NCBI GenBank assembly: GCA_964036155.1
Contig: OZ038423.1
Location: forward strand, 71,501,249-71,565,248
DNA: 64,000 nucleotides
Origin: Diploscapter coronatus
Taxonomy: Eukaryota > Nematoda > Chromadorea > Rhabditida > Rhabditidae
Reading direction: 5' to 3'
How positions within the stretch are numbered: the first letter of the stretch is position 1; each line of letters begins with the position of its first letter. The position numbers and the translations under genes are program-made. Below the pieces are notes generated by a model. That model saw only the letters and a program-made list of their open reading frames with translations, did not search any database and was not told the origin of the DNA. Below, piece by piece: positions 1-11,884 of this stretch.

Positions 1-251
1 AAAAAATTCTAAATACTGGAATATTGTACCAGTCAAATGAAGTGATAGTTCGTGTTTTAAAGTGCCTCGCGAAAAATGCGTGTATATTGTGCGTCACGAC
101 TATGCGCAGAGAAGGGAGAGTCAGCGGAGGACAATGAAAAGAGTGGTACGCAATTTCCTCTGGTTCTCACTTTCCCCCTATTTTTTTTCGATACACGAGG
201 CTTCATTTCGTTTAACCAGAACAGTGATTTTTCAAAATATTTTTTTCCCAG

Positions 252-729
252 ATGTACGGCGAATATCGCTTCTCGCTAGCCCCAAACGAGCAGTCTGTCT
301 GGAAGGGATTCTTCAAGGGCGTCATCGTCAATGTGAGAGATTTTTAATTGAAAAGTCTTGGGATTACTATCAGTTTTTCTCGAAAATTTCTCCCCTTTTC
401 AATTTATCATCACATTTCCGGTAAACTCTTATCAAATGATCAAAGTTTAGACGATAGAATGATATAAAATCATATTTGTAGCGAAGTTTATCCTATTATT
501 CCTAAAACCGATTTCCAAATCTACGTCAATTTTTCCTTCTTTCATATTGTTTATCTTTGAGACATGTTTATTTTATTCGTCTTTGCAGAACTTCAAGAAC
601 TACTTCGTGTACCAGTGGCACTACTTCCTGCCGCAGGCGATCGGGTTCTACATGCTTTACGACTGGGCCAACAAGGCGAACGCCCAATCGCATCGCAAGG
701 ACCCCGCCGACTACGCTAATGACAAATAA
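252..729 (+). CDS. Cytochrome bc1 complex subunit 8 (UQCRQ/QCR8 family)
   Basis: Two exons, 252-332 and 589-729, join in phase 0 into 73 residues. The subunit is a small one-helix component of mitochondrial complex III. What is seen: an N-terminal stretch YRFSLAPNEQSVWKGFFKG that parallels the family's SLSPFEQ segment, a hydrophobic helix around residues 33-52, and the C-terminus DPADYANDK, very close to the family signature NPAAYENDK. Human UQCRQ is 82 residues, so the length is slightly short. The ATG at 252 sits immediately after a TTTTTTCCCAG acceptor, which suits an SL trans-splice site, although an upstream coding exon between 76 and 150 cannot be excluded. The TAA stop overlaps an AATAAA (725-730); another AATAAA is at 1100-1105. 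The next gene downstream on the same strand is alh-7-like, 1.05 kb away. Confidence 0.85.
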
Positions 730-1779
730 ATCCAGGACGGGAGTACTGTGGGTAAATTTATTCTAATTTTTATTCCTCTGTAAATTTTCAATTATTTTAA
801 GAATAGCCTTCTTAAACGTTTTTCTCTTAATTTTTTAGGAATTTAGAAATGACAAGTAGATGATTTTTTAGAAAAAAGGCATAAATTTATGTTTACTTTT
901 ACAGGAAACCACTCAAATCAGCATCCGTCCAAATTTCTAGCACTCTTCAAATTTTCTCACCAGAAAACACGTTTGTCTCTCAACTTTTCTAATTTTTCTG
1001 TGTAATTGATAGCCTTCTGACGTGAGATTGTCGATTTTTAGTCAAAAATGATGACAAAAATAGATTGTAGAGAAAAGTTTTTGATTCGGTTTCGAATCCA
1101 ATAAATCATTTCTATAAAAAGCTATTGTTTAATTCATTTTCGGTATGATGGTTTTCACACCCGCCCTGAAATTTCAGGTCGTATATTCACATTTTCACAC
1201 TCAATTTTAGTTTATGCATCTTCACAATTTTAACCTGTCCTCTAATTTTCTAAAATATTCACTCTATATTTGCAACAAAAAACTAAAGCAATTTTTAATG
1301 TAAATGCCATGTCCTAGTGGTCCATCTTATTTTTCAGCATATACACTTTTTTAATGTTAAGATTTTTTATAAATGGTCCTATCAATTTACTACTATCATT
1401 ATCACTACTTAGTGATGTCTGGCATAGTGATTGATTTTGCTTCACTCCAAGCTTATCTTCATCTTATTTTATCGCTCTTTTATGGATGAAGATCGTTATT
1501 CGACCGAACTTTCTCGAGTCCCCAATATTTTCTTTCGGCACATTTACCCCCCTTTCAAATCGAATTTAATGGCATCGTTAAGATTAGGTTTATTGCATTA
1601 TGGGTCAGTGCGAGCAAAACCCTGCTAATGATTCAAATAACCAAGACAGGCAAGAATTGGTTTTGTCTGAAACTTATCTTTTTTTATTTTTGAAGATCTC
1701 ATTTTCTAGACAAAAAAATGATCTTATCTGAATCTTAAATTGTTATCTTTTGAATTTTTGAAAACATTTTTTCAGTGAA
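730..1779. other. Intergenic spacer between bc1 subunit 8 and SSADH genes
   Basis: AT-rich with no exon I can support. It holds a poly(A)-type AATAAA at 1100-1105 and ends with a TTTTTTCAG acceptor at 1775 four bases before the next start codon, consistent with trans-splicing of the downstream gene. Confidence 0.5.
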
Positions 1780-4452
1780 ATGTTCCTTCAAACACGACAT
1801 TTTTCGAATGCTCTACTACCGAAAGGTGCTCTGGCCTATATTGGGGGTAGGAGTTTTTGAAAATTAACAAATGACATTTAAAAACTCAGGGAAATGGACT
1901 GCCGCAGCGTCGAATAAAGTCTTCGAAGTGACGAATCCGTACGACGGGAAACTCATCACGAAAACAACGAATTGTGATGTGGAGGATGCTAAAAAGGTAG
2001 GTAGTCAACAGACTTAGAATCAAGTCTATTTATTAAAAACTTGGAGAGCTCATAAATTTGTAGTGTAATGTAAGAAATAAGCAACGAAATTGCCACGTTT
2101 TGAATAACAGCTTTTCAGGCAGTAGAAGCAGCTCGAAACGCGTTCGAAAAATGGTCCCTCGAAACGACCGCCAAGCAACGATCCATCATTTTGAGGAAAT
2201 GGTTCGAGATTCTCACCGCCAAAGAAGAGGAGCTTGGAAAATTGCTCACTTTGGAACAAGGAAAACCATTGGCCGAGGGCAAGGGCGAAATCGCTTATTC
2301 TGCAGCTTTCATCGATTGGTATTCGGGAGAGGCAAGACGAATTTATGGACAGGTAAGAAGTTTCATTTTTAAATTATAAGATTCAGACTTTCTAAACCTA
2401 CCATATTTTCAATTTTTTATACAATATTTAAATTACTGATTTCTTCAGGTCGTTCCCGCGCCCGTTCTGAATCGTGAACACTACCATATTCGAGAGCCTA
2501 TTGGTGTCGTTGGAATTGTGAGTTTAATGGAATTTGTGCTAAAATTTGCAAATACCAAAATTTGTTAGATCTTTTACAAAATAGATTACAAAAGTTTTAC
2601 GATTACCGTCTATAAAAATTTTATACCCACTCTTCATTAAAGAAAATTAAGATCACTCCCTGGAACTTCCCGACAGCGATGATCGCACGGAAAGCTGGCG
2701 CAGCCCTTGCGGCAGGCTGTACGCTCGTCATCAAACCAGCCGAGGATACGCCTTTGAGTGCTCTTGCTTTTGCTCAGGTAAATCTGATGCCTTATTTCTT
2801 CATGAAACATGAAGATCAGTTTTTCACTTGAAATAAAAGTTATCCAAACTTGACTCCAACATAATATTGTCCAAAAAACTTCTATTCAAACTAGTTATGA
2901 TAGTTTTGCTAAAGGTAATAAAAATATATTGAAAATGCGAGAATATTGATTTAAAAATTGTAAATCGGAAAATTCCAGACCGGCGAAGAAGCGGGCATTC
3001 CCCCGGGCGTGGTGAACGTGATTCCCTCAGACCGTACAAACACTGCTACGATTTCGAAATACCTTTGTGAAAGCCACGATGTCGACGCAATTTCTTTCAC
3101 TGGAAGTACGGCTGTTGGGAAGGTATTTTTATTTATGAATTTTTTAAATTCTTATCTTTCTATTTTCAATTACATTTCCCTACAGTTTTTGACAATCTTT
3201 AGAATATTTTTTTCGATAATATTCTTCTATATTTTATGTTTGATTTTAGCTGCTCCTAGCTCAATCAGCATCGACCGTAAAGAGAGTCTGTCTCGAGCTG
3301 GGTGGCAACGCTCCTGTTCTCGTATTTGAATCTGCCGATATTGATACTGCTGTAAAGGTAATTATTATTGTTTTCAACTTATTTTTAAACAGTTTATTTT
3401 CAGGGTACAATGGCCTCAAAGTTCCGTGGATCGGGACAAACTTGTGTTTCTGCCAACCGAGTTTTCGTCCAAGAGACTGTCCATGATAAATTCGTGGCCG
3501 GTTTGAAGAAAGCGTTCGCGACTTTGGTGGTTGGTGATGGCATGGATCCGAAAACCACTCAGGGACCGTTGATTAATCAGAGGGCGGTTGATAAGGTTCG
3601 AGCATTTTGACTAAAAATTTGCCATATCTAAACTTCAATATTTGTGAAGATCATCATATTTTCAAAGAAATTCCAATTTGATAGAGGAAACAACAAGTAT
3701 TTTTTGCTAGAATGGCTTATTTTGAATGATTCTACATTTTTTCAGATCCGAGGCCTGATCGACGACGCAGTGAAGAAGGGCGCTAAAGTTGAATTGGGCG
3801 GGAAAAATCTCGGCCCGACCGGGTGCTCCTTCGAGCCGACGCTCATCACTGGAGTCACGAACAATATGGAAATTGCCCATACCGAGATCTTCGGACCTGT
3901 TATTGCTATTAGGTAGAATTTATAAATTATTAAATCCTAACATTGAGATTTTTAGATTAAAAGTTTAAAATTTGGTTTTGAACTATTATGATTATGATTC
4001 AGGACGTTCAAAACTGAAGAGGAGGCTTTGAAAGAAGCAAACAACAGCAGATACGGTTTGGCTGGGTATTTCTTCAGGTAATACATTAGAAAGCATGATT
4101 TTCAAAAGTATGAATTTGATTTCAGCAAGGACATGGCACAATGTCACAGAGTCGCTAGGAGGATGCAGACAGGAATGGTCGGTGTTAATGAAGGTGACCT
4201 ATTTGAGACTTTTCATTATATATGAATAACGCTTTCAGTCTTTTAGATTGAGAATTTTTCTAGAAATTAAATTTTCTATCCTTTAGATAATTTCACGACA
4301 TAAAAAAATTATGAATAAATCAAATTTGAGGAATAATGTCGGCCGCCGAGGGCGCATTCGGTGGTGTGAAGGAATCTGGACTGGGCCGAGAGGGCGGCGC
4401 TCAGGGCATCGACGAGTTCACGCAGTGGAAGTACATTTGCATTCAGCATTGA
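1780..4452 (+). CDS. alh-7: Succinate-semialdehyde dehydrogenase (ALDH5 family), mitochondrial
   Basis: Twelve exons (1780-1846, 1890-1996, 2119-2352, 2449-2517, 2652-2777, 2979-3122, 3250-3357, 3404-3595, 3746-3912, 4003-4077, 4126-4193, 4331-4452) give 492 residues with all phases consistent. The enzyme oxidises succinate semialdehyde to succinate with NAD+ in the last step of GABA breakdown. Visible landmarks: ITPWNFP (oxyanion Asn164), nucleotide-binding FTGSTAVGK (241-249), general base Glu265 in LELGG, catalytic Cys299 in [14 protein letters not shown], and the C-terminal [10 protein letters not shown]. Human SSADH has a second loop cysteine two residues after the catalytic one; here it is Ser301. 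The N-terminus is short and basic, as for an import signal. The last acceptor is the unusual AATTTGAG. Poly(A) signal AATAAA is at 4681-4686. The symbol rests on remembered C. elegans synteny and family identity. Confidence 0.93.
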
Positions 4453-4800
4453 AATGAAGAAAAATGAAAAAAACTCAAGTCAACATTTCTTCTCTTTAGT
4501 TGCATATTTATCGTAGTCTCGCCTAGATCAAAACTTCCTTTTGGAATTATTACATGACATTTCTCTTACATCGAAAATTCACTTTAAAGATTCTTTTTGA
4601 GAAGTATATTTTTCCACATACTTGTATTTGGTGATTTTCTTGCCATACACGATTTTGTTTCATTTCTATTGCACTTGCAAAATAAACGAATTTGAACAAA
4701 ACCATAATTGACGTTGAGAGCTTTGAATATGAAGCCAAAATCAATCAATCTTACCGAATTCTTAAATCATTTCCGTTTCTGTTAAATTCGCAGAATCGCG

Positions 4801-4878
4801 ATGATTTCTTTCAACTTGGAATTTTTGCTCCTCTTCGCGATTTTCCTGCTCATCGATATTGTGGTGCCTTCGAATTGA
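4801..4878 (+). CDS. Possible single-helix micropeptide (25 residues)
   Basis: A short ORF begins six bases after an AAATTCGCAG acceptor and codes for 25 residues that are almost entirely one hydrophobic helix (NLEFLLLFAIFLLIDIVV) with a polar end. The shape recalls small regulators of membrane pumps such as the sarcolipin class, but there is no specific motif and I cannot show homology. The opposite strand is also open over this stretch (about 4763-4906), so the coding claim is weak. Confidence 0.2.
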   Translation: MISFNLEFLLLFAIFLLIDIVVPSN

Positions 4879-7374
4879 ACGAACAATTGCCGCTGCAGCA
4901 GGACTGGGTCGGTTTTTGAGTAAGAGTTTACTTTTCTTTGAAGGGTCAATTTATTTTTAAAAAATATTCATACTATTATATAAGAGTAGTAAAAGACTCA
5001 TCAAAAGTTATTGATGCAAATGAAAGAATTTAAATAGGTCAGCAACAGACTCAAATTTGAAAATTTCAAAGAAAAAACAACCCTTTGCTCATCCCGAATA
5101 TAATAGAAGAAAAATCGAATTTTTAATTTAATCCTATAAAAATGCAGTTACTTAATCGCTCTAACGAAGACTGGTACTTGCTGGACGCGATCGACAGAAA
5201 TGTAGCCGCGAAGCATCATCCTCCAAGAATTCCATCCATCCAAGTTGGCATCGAACCCGGATTACCTCTTCGGAAACGGATATTTCATCGATAGTTTTCA
5301 GTGTAAGTATAAAAATATGCCAATTTTCTACTTTAAGTAATTTTTATCAAATTTTTGACATTCTTTTTGCTTATGATTCCCATATTCACGTGTTAATCCA
5401 TCCAAACATTTCATAGCATGATCTCTAAGATGCTGCATAATATTTCCTTGAAAATAAATATAATCTAAATTTATCCATGAGAACCATGATTTTCAAAACA
5501 TAGCGTTTTACGGAGAGTGATCTCATCTAGGACCTTCAAAATTGAAACTAAAGCGAAAGAAACAAATTCAGTGAAGTAAAGTTTTTTTAATTATATAATT
5601 TGGAAAGTTTAATTATTTTGGGAAGAAAAAAATGCAGTTTTATAGAAGTTTTATTTCGCTTGTCAGGCCGTCAAAACTGCCGTCGATTGTAAATCGAGAT
5701 AATAACCGTGTGTGTAATTTCGCGATTCTCCCTACGGCTTCTGAGTCAACTTCTTCTTCTTCTTCTTTTATTTCCGCCGAGGAAAAAACCTGTCCCATTT
5801 GATAAGTTTGTTAACGGGGAAATGTTACAAATGCAGTATTGTTTTATGATCCGAAAAATGAAAGATATCTTAATAAAAAAAGTCGGCAGGTTTGACTTAC
5901 TTGAAAAAATAATACGATGAAGCTATTTCTAAATTCTTAGGCGACAATTTTCGCACATGAAGTAATGTTAGAACTGTCAATTCATCTCATAAAATGCCAT
6001 TCATATGATTTTCGATATTAGGGGTTCAAAAACCAAAATGTGACTCTTATATAATTGGACTATTTTAAATCTTACAAATATTCATTTGGATTTAATAGAT
6101 CTGTTGATAAACCAGTTCTAAAGACCAATACCTTATTTCAATTCAATAACTTTAAAGGTAAATAAATAATCCTCGTTTCATCTCCAAAATCATTAGTCAC
6201 GGATCACTTTCACTCGAATTATTTTTATGCCCACCTTACATACACATCCCATTTCAATTCCGTTTTTTATCGACTGCCAAATCTGACACTTTCTCTTTTT
6301 CCACAAGTAGAATCTCGGGGCAGCTATTCTACGGCCGAAGAAGTCCAGTCAAGGCCACAGCTAGGTGGGGCTTTCGACGAAAAACACGAATATCGAAATG
6401 TCAAACTGCCAAAGGGCATGTCCTTCGTTGTTTTAATCAGATTCATGTCAACCCCTTCTCCCCCGTTCTGGAACTTTCCCTTTTGAAGGACGTAAATCAG
6501 ACATTCCTGCATAAATTATGTCGGTTTAAAAGCCGAACATTGATTTTAGAGGGTACCTACTTCCTAGTCCAATAATAGGCCCGCCTTCTTGTTAGTTAGA
6601 CCTCAGGTCAGGTTAATTCGTCCACTCTCCCAAAATTCAAAGAAGATCAAGCTAAGTAGATCATCTAACCCGTAGTTAAGTTAGAGAGGTGTAATACACG
6701 CTCTGATCTGTCTTCCATGCGTTGAAATTGCAGGGAGCGAAGGCAGACTCCGCCTCATCGATTATCGACTTTTTTCGTTCTTCAAAGAAAACAGGGTTTG
6801 CGAATGAATAGATTTATTATTTCGTTTGTGCTCGCTTTGTTCGAGCGATTTGCAGGATTTGTGAGGTAAAAACGCGCAACTGGGGCGGTGTTGGTGACGG
6901 GGTTGTTGGAATAAAGCTGCGGCTGTTTGGAATTCGGAAAAATCTCAGTTAGACGAAAAATCGCCAGATTGAAATTTTTCTGAAAGGGGTAACAATAACA
7001 GAAAAGTTCACTGACTAAGGAATTAGAGCATAAAGGTCTAGAATATCGACCTCCCTCAATAAACGTGCATAAAACTCCGATTTCCACAAGTATTGCGAAA
7101 ATTAGATTTCCATGCAAACTTATTGAAGAAAAGTGATGTAAATCATGGTGGGGTTGGCCTGAATTTAGGTAAACGAAAAATATAAGTGATAAAAAAGAAT
7201 AAGAGACCCATAGTTTGCAATCGTCGATGATTTTTAGCACTGGAAATGGAGATTGACGGAACGAAAATGAGAAAACGAGTAAGTAGATGAAAGACTTGGT
7301 CAGAATTGTACAAGACAAGGAAATATGGCTCGTGGAGCTTGAAGCAGTGACTATTCGATATTCTAATTTCGAGC
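4879..7374. other. Intergenic region with an unresolved exon-like block and collagen 3' UTR
   Basis: Locally GC-richer block 5149-5302 lies between a GCAG acceptor and a strong CAGT/GTAAGT donor and is open in more than one frame on both strands; I could not connect it to neighbours. A TTC run is at about 5748-5768. From 6800 to 7374 the sequence fits the 3' UTR of the minus-strand collagen, with AATAAA on the minus strand at 6813-6818. No other gene is supported. Confidence 0.35.
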
Positions 7375-10300
7375 TTAATATCCTGGGGCGGTTCTGGGTG
7401 GTGGGCAGTGAGAGCAGCCGCCGGATTCTCCATCGGGACCGTTCTCGCCTTGGGCACCAGGCTGTCCTAAATTTGCATATTTAGATTCACAAGTTGTCAC
7501 TTTTAGAAGAAGGTGCCATATGAAAAAATGGAATCATGTCAACATTTTAAATTACTTTTTTAGAGTTATTGCGCGTAAACTTATCAACTTATGATGAAAA
7601 ATCTCTTGCTTTCTATGAATAAAGGATATTTTGGGTAAACAGAATGTGTTTTGACTCTGGTTTCGGATTTAGATTACCGAGTTTTTCTCAAGAGACTATT
7701 TCATAGATGCGCATAATAAGGAAATTGAATCGTGGCAGATCATATAACGACTTAGGCAAATCGTCTTTCTTTGTGTTTTGAATAACCTTTTCAACTACAC
7801 TAAAGCTTAGGTATCAAACTATATATTGGTTTCAGCGGATTTCTAATCCCAACTATGACGCTAGATGAAAAGTCTTAATAAGAATCATTCTAATCAGGAT
7901 TCCATATTCTCCCTTAGTAATTAGCAATAAATAGAAGCTTCGGCATAATAGTATAATAGTAGAAGAAGTGCACTTGCCTGGGTTTCCTCTGAAAGTATCA
8001 AAATTATGATCTAATTTTGAAATATAATAAACTCACGGGGCTCCGTCCTGAATTTGACGTTTTATTCAGATTCAATTTTTCACTCGTGACATTTTATCAT
8101 TATCATTTCATATATTATTAATGATAAAAACTATTTGGAAGATACTAAGACTCATTCTCTTATTAAATTTCAAATAATTATATATCATAAGTGAATAGTA
8201 ATTGAATCTGAATAAAGTCCATACCGATCCGGCGTCTCCGGCTGAAAATTAGCAATTTAAAATAAAACTTCATTTAAAAAATTATTTAAACATACGTGCT
8301 CCAGGCTGGCCGTCTTGTCCTGGCTAAATTTAATCACATTACCATAAATAATGTTTTTAAAAAATATATGCTTACGTTTCCTGCGTTTCCTGAAAATCCG
8401 ATTCTGAGTCAATTTTTCGCAACTTTACACCCATTGAATGAAAAACTAAGTCACGATTTTGTTATTTTTACTATTTTCATTCAACAAGTAATAAATTTTC
8501 GATAAATTGCTAGAATGACGACGAGACCTGGCATTCCGTCGCTAAAATAATTATACTATTTAACTTCTATTTATTTAAAATTAGTACCTTCCGGGTGGTC
8601 CTAAAATTGATGCATTCGTATCCAACTATATCACTATTATGATATTGTTTGAGATTTAAGCATGACAATCGATATTTCATGTTTAATCTCGAATAATATC
8701 ACTATTTTGGTGAATATAATTGAATAGAATAATAACCTTGTGGTCCTGGGGGCTGAAATTAGAATAATTAGTGAAATTTTTCAAATATTTGGTATTAGAC
8801 GATGATTTAGGAAGAAAACCATCATCTAAACGTTTTATGGTTTAAATCGACTCACTCCAGGAGGTCCAGCTGCAAAAAATTGAATTAATATTTTACGTTT
8901 TCTTTTTTTGATTTACCTTGTCCTGGAACCTCTCTGACTTGTCCGGGCTGTCCTATAAAATATTCATAAAATCCAGTCAACCCAGAAATTATATGAATAG
9001 AATGTACCTGGGGCTCCTGAAATTAAGATAAATTATTGACCACATTTATTCAAAGATAAAGTCTTGAATTTTACCTGGCTGTCCTAAAATCCGCTTCTGA
9101 GCCAATTTATCAACAATTTAACCCTATCATTGAATGGGAATCAAGGAAAATATGAGAATATGCGCGTTTTTCCAAGATCAACATTTAACAATATATTTTA
9201 AATGTGATAAATTGCTCGGATCCTTGCCTGAGTTTCCGTCCATTCCCTTAAAATTTAGATTTAATAAGCTATTAAAGAAAAAGTGATAGGTTTTAGATAA
9301 ACTATTTTTTCTTCTCCAACTCTAAAACCCATCAATTAAGCGTCACTGGAAACGTACTGGTGGTCCGGCTGAAAATAAATCATAAGTATTTACGCTCAAA
9401 CTTTAATTGTTTAAATTTTACGTGGTCCCATGGGGCCTGCGTTTCCTGGCTGAAAAATAGTTGAACTAGTTTACATATTCAGAGTATAAACTATTACCTG
9501 TCCTGGCTGGCCTAAAATCGGACTCTAAGTCAATTTATCATCAATTTTGATCCTGTCATTGATTAAAATATTGATTTTTTCAATATTTAATCGGTCTTAG
9601 GATTAAATTGTAATAAATTGCTAGAATAGTGCTCGCCTGGTTGACCGTCCCTGAAACGAATAAATAAGTTTAAAAATTTGAAAAATGAATCGATGAATAT
9701 TCTAGACAATAATCAAAATACGTACTGTCCTGGCTGTCCGGCTAAAAATTAATAAATTACTTCAGACTTAGGCTAAAAAATCTTACATGGTCCCTTGGGT
9801 CCTTTAAATTGAGCAATTAATAAAACCTTTAACAAAGGAAGCGTTAAAACCTCAACATATTCTGATTATTTCTAACTTCATCAAATTATGTTAAGCAATT
9901 TTAACGCTCGAATGTTATAGGTGTTAAATGTTGCCTGGGTTTCCAGATGGTCCTCTGAAAATTACATTTTCAACATTATTAAAATAAACTATTTCGTTTT
10001 TTTTTTTTTTAATTTAAAAAAATTAGAATAACCATTTAAATTGACTTACGGTGGTCCAGCGGGGCAGTCGAAGCAGAAGTCGTCGGCGGTGGGCACCTTC
10101 TCGGGTGGGGCGTCTTCTCCGGGGTCTGAAATTCGATTCGTCTAAGATCCGAATTAAGTTTTCAAAACTCACTTCCGTTCTGTCCGGGCTGGAAGTCAGT
10201 TCATAGTCGATTTAATAGTTCTCAGTTAACAATAACAATAATAATAGTAATAATTTTGAGATTTAAGATAGACCTCAGGAATGTGCAAAAGAAATTCAGA

Positions 10301-11457
10301 AAAATAAGTTATTTGATCGCGAAAATCCTGAGATCCTTCAGCTGAGCTCAAAATCATCGATAACTTCGGAACTAAATCAACGATGAATCTGATGAAGTAC
10401 CTGTCCATCCTGGCCATCGTTACCATCAGGTCCAGGTCTTAAATGATTTAATTTAGTCTCCGGTCATTTTCAGGATCAGTGGAAAATCAACTTACGGTCC
10501 TGCAGGTCCTGGAGACCCGACACCGCACGAGCAGCATTCGCCTCCAGCAGCAGCGGCTGGCTGGTTGACGGCGGCGTTGCTTCCTCCGTAACCTCCTGAA
10601 GTCAAATTTTTGGACTATTTTTTCAGCTTTATTTTAATTTTTAGTATTAAAGGAGTATTGCAGATCATAATAAATTCTAACATGAGTTTAAGATCTTTAA
10701 GGCAAGGAGGTGCAATCCGACAAGGATACGTTCAAGACTCAAAATCGATAGAAAAGAAAGGAAGAACACTAGTAGCAATCAAATATCTGATTATGTTATT
10801 AAAAAAAGAAACTAAAGACGAACCAGCATCAGGAGTACCGTATCCGGCTTGTCTCTTGACGAGTCCGCCTCGGACGCCCTTCAACTGCTGCATACGCTCG
10901 TACTGCTCGAACAGGCCCGAGGTGCGGTGCTTGCAGAAATCGACCTCCGTCTGCAGAGAAGACTGCACGTGCTGCATGTAGTTGTACAGAGAAGGAATGG
11001 CAACAATCGCGGTCAGGGTGGCGACCGTACTGCAATTTAAATATTCAGAAGAATGCTTAAATCTGGTCTAGTACGTTTATAAGTGAAAATTTGACAAGTA
11101 AGTGGAGCAGGACTATATGATGAATAGGTTTCGCGCTTTAAAGTTAGAAATTAATTAATGAAATTGATGATATAAAGAATATAGATTTTGAGCAAACTAA
11201 AATCACATAAATCAGCATCTCAGAGATTTCAATGAAGATAAGAATCATAAAATTCTAGATTTATAGGATTGCACATTTGAAAAAACGATCTTCGCAATTT
11301 CAAGAAGACATAATTTAGACTAATAAGAAAATCGATATTTATGTAATAAATGTCGAATTTATGCTAATTTTTACCTGATGCAAATTCCGAAGAAGGCGAT
11401 TTTGCGGAAGCTCTCCGCCTCGCTGTACATTCTCTTCTCGTTTTCCACCTGATCCAT
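7375..11457 (-). CDS. Nematode cuticle collagen split into 27 exons
   Basis: Minus-strand exons: 11375-11457, 10824-11029, 10496-10595, 10401-10437, 10173-10188, 10050-10125, 9935-9954, 9787-9801, 9726-9741, 9637-9650, 9498-9511, 9422-9449, 9358-9368, 9228-9246, 9075-9083, 9008-9016, 8917-8952, 8856-8869, 8737-8752, 8588-8600, 8528-8541, 8376-8389, 8296-8323, 8225-8241, 8037-8047, 7978-7988, 7375-7466. Together 939 nt, 312 residues, a usual cuticle-collagen length. N-terminal cuticle-collagen domain with a membrane segment about 20-46, then a subtilisin-type site VRGGLVKR, cysteine clusters CCSC (117-120) and CFDC (165-168), an unbroken Gly-X-Y register from about 171 to 299 with one interruption (VREVP), and the ending CSHCPPPRTAPGY. 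The perfect triplet register across about 20 introns is strong proof of the splicing model. Four introns start with GC. It would be secreted, trimerise and build the cuticle. Confidence 0.93.
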
Positions 11458-11813
11458 TTCCTAAAAACGTCATTTTCAGAAAAAAATGAAAATTAGAGTA
11501 AATATTTCGATATAACTAAATCTGAATAATTAAAAACGATAATCTAAAAGTTTATATGAACAGAGGAGGAATGATTCAGCTCAGATAGTTGAGACAATTA
11601 AATATGAGTAACTAACAAGGATAATTAAATTTTCATCTGGATAAAGAAAGAGAACTAGTAATATGACTGATAAAGGTTATTTTATTCTACAAACTATTGC
11701 CATGTGAATAAATACAGAGATAATAGAATTAAGAATAAATCGAATAACACATAATCCAATTAGAGAAATTAAATTAAGCGAAATCGGAGTAATTAACGGA
11801 TAATCCCCATTGG

Positions 11814-11884
11814 TTTATATAAGCAGTCGCCTCGTGGTGTGGGTTGATCTAATGCCCTAATGCCTCATGCCTAGTTTATATATG
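11814..11884 (-). promoter_or_regulatory. Candidate collagen core promoter (two TATA-like boxes)
   Basis: On the minus strand TTATATAAA (11814-11822) and ATATATAAAC (about 11875-11884) lie 360-430 bases before the collagen start codon. A splice acceptor directly before that ATG (minus strand, near 11461) suggests that the leader is an outron removed by trans-splicing. No start-site data can be read from sequence. Confidence 0.35.

Noticed and set aside
4763..5302. A minus-strand two-exon gene reading through the 4.8-5.3 kb block
   Set aside because: The distal exon has no acceptor or ATG in its open frame, so no complete model could be made.
6782..7318. 178-codon open frame on the minus strand
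   Set aside because: It lies in the collagen 3' UTR, upstream of a minus-strand AATAAA, is Phe/Ser/Leu-rich and has no motif; best read as chance.
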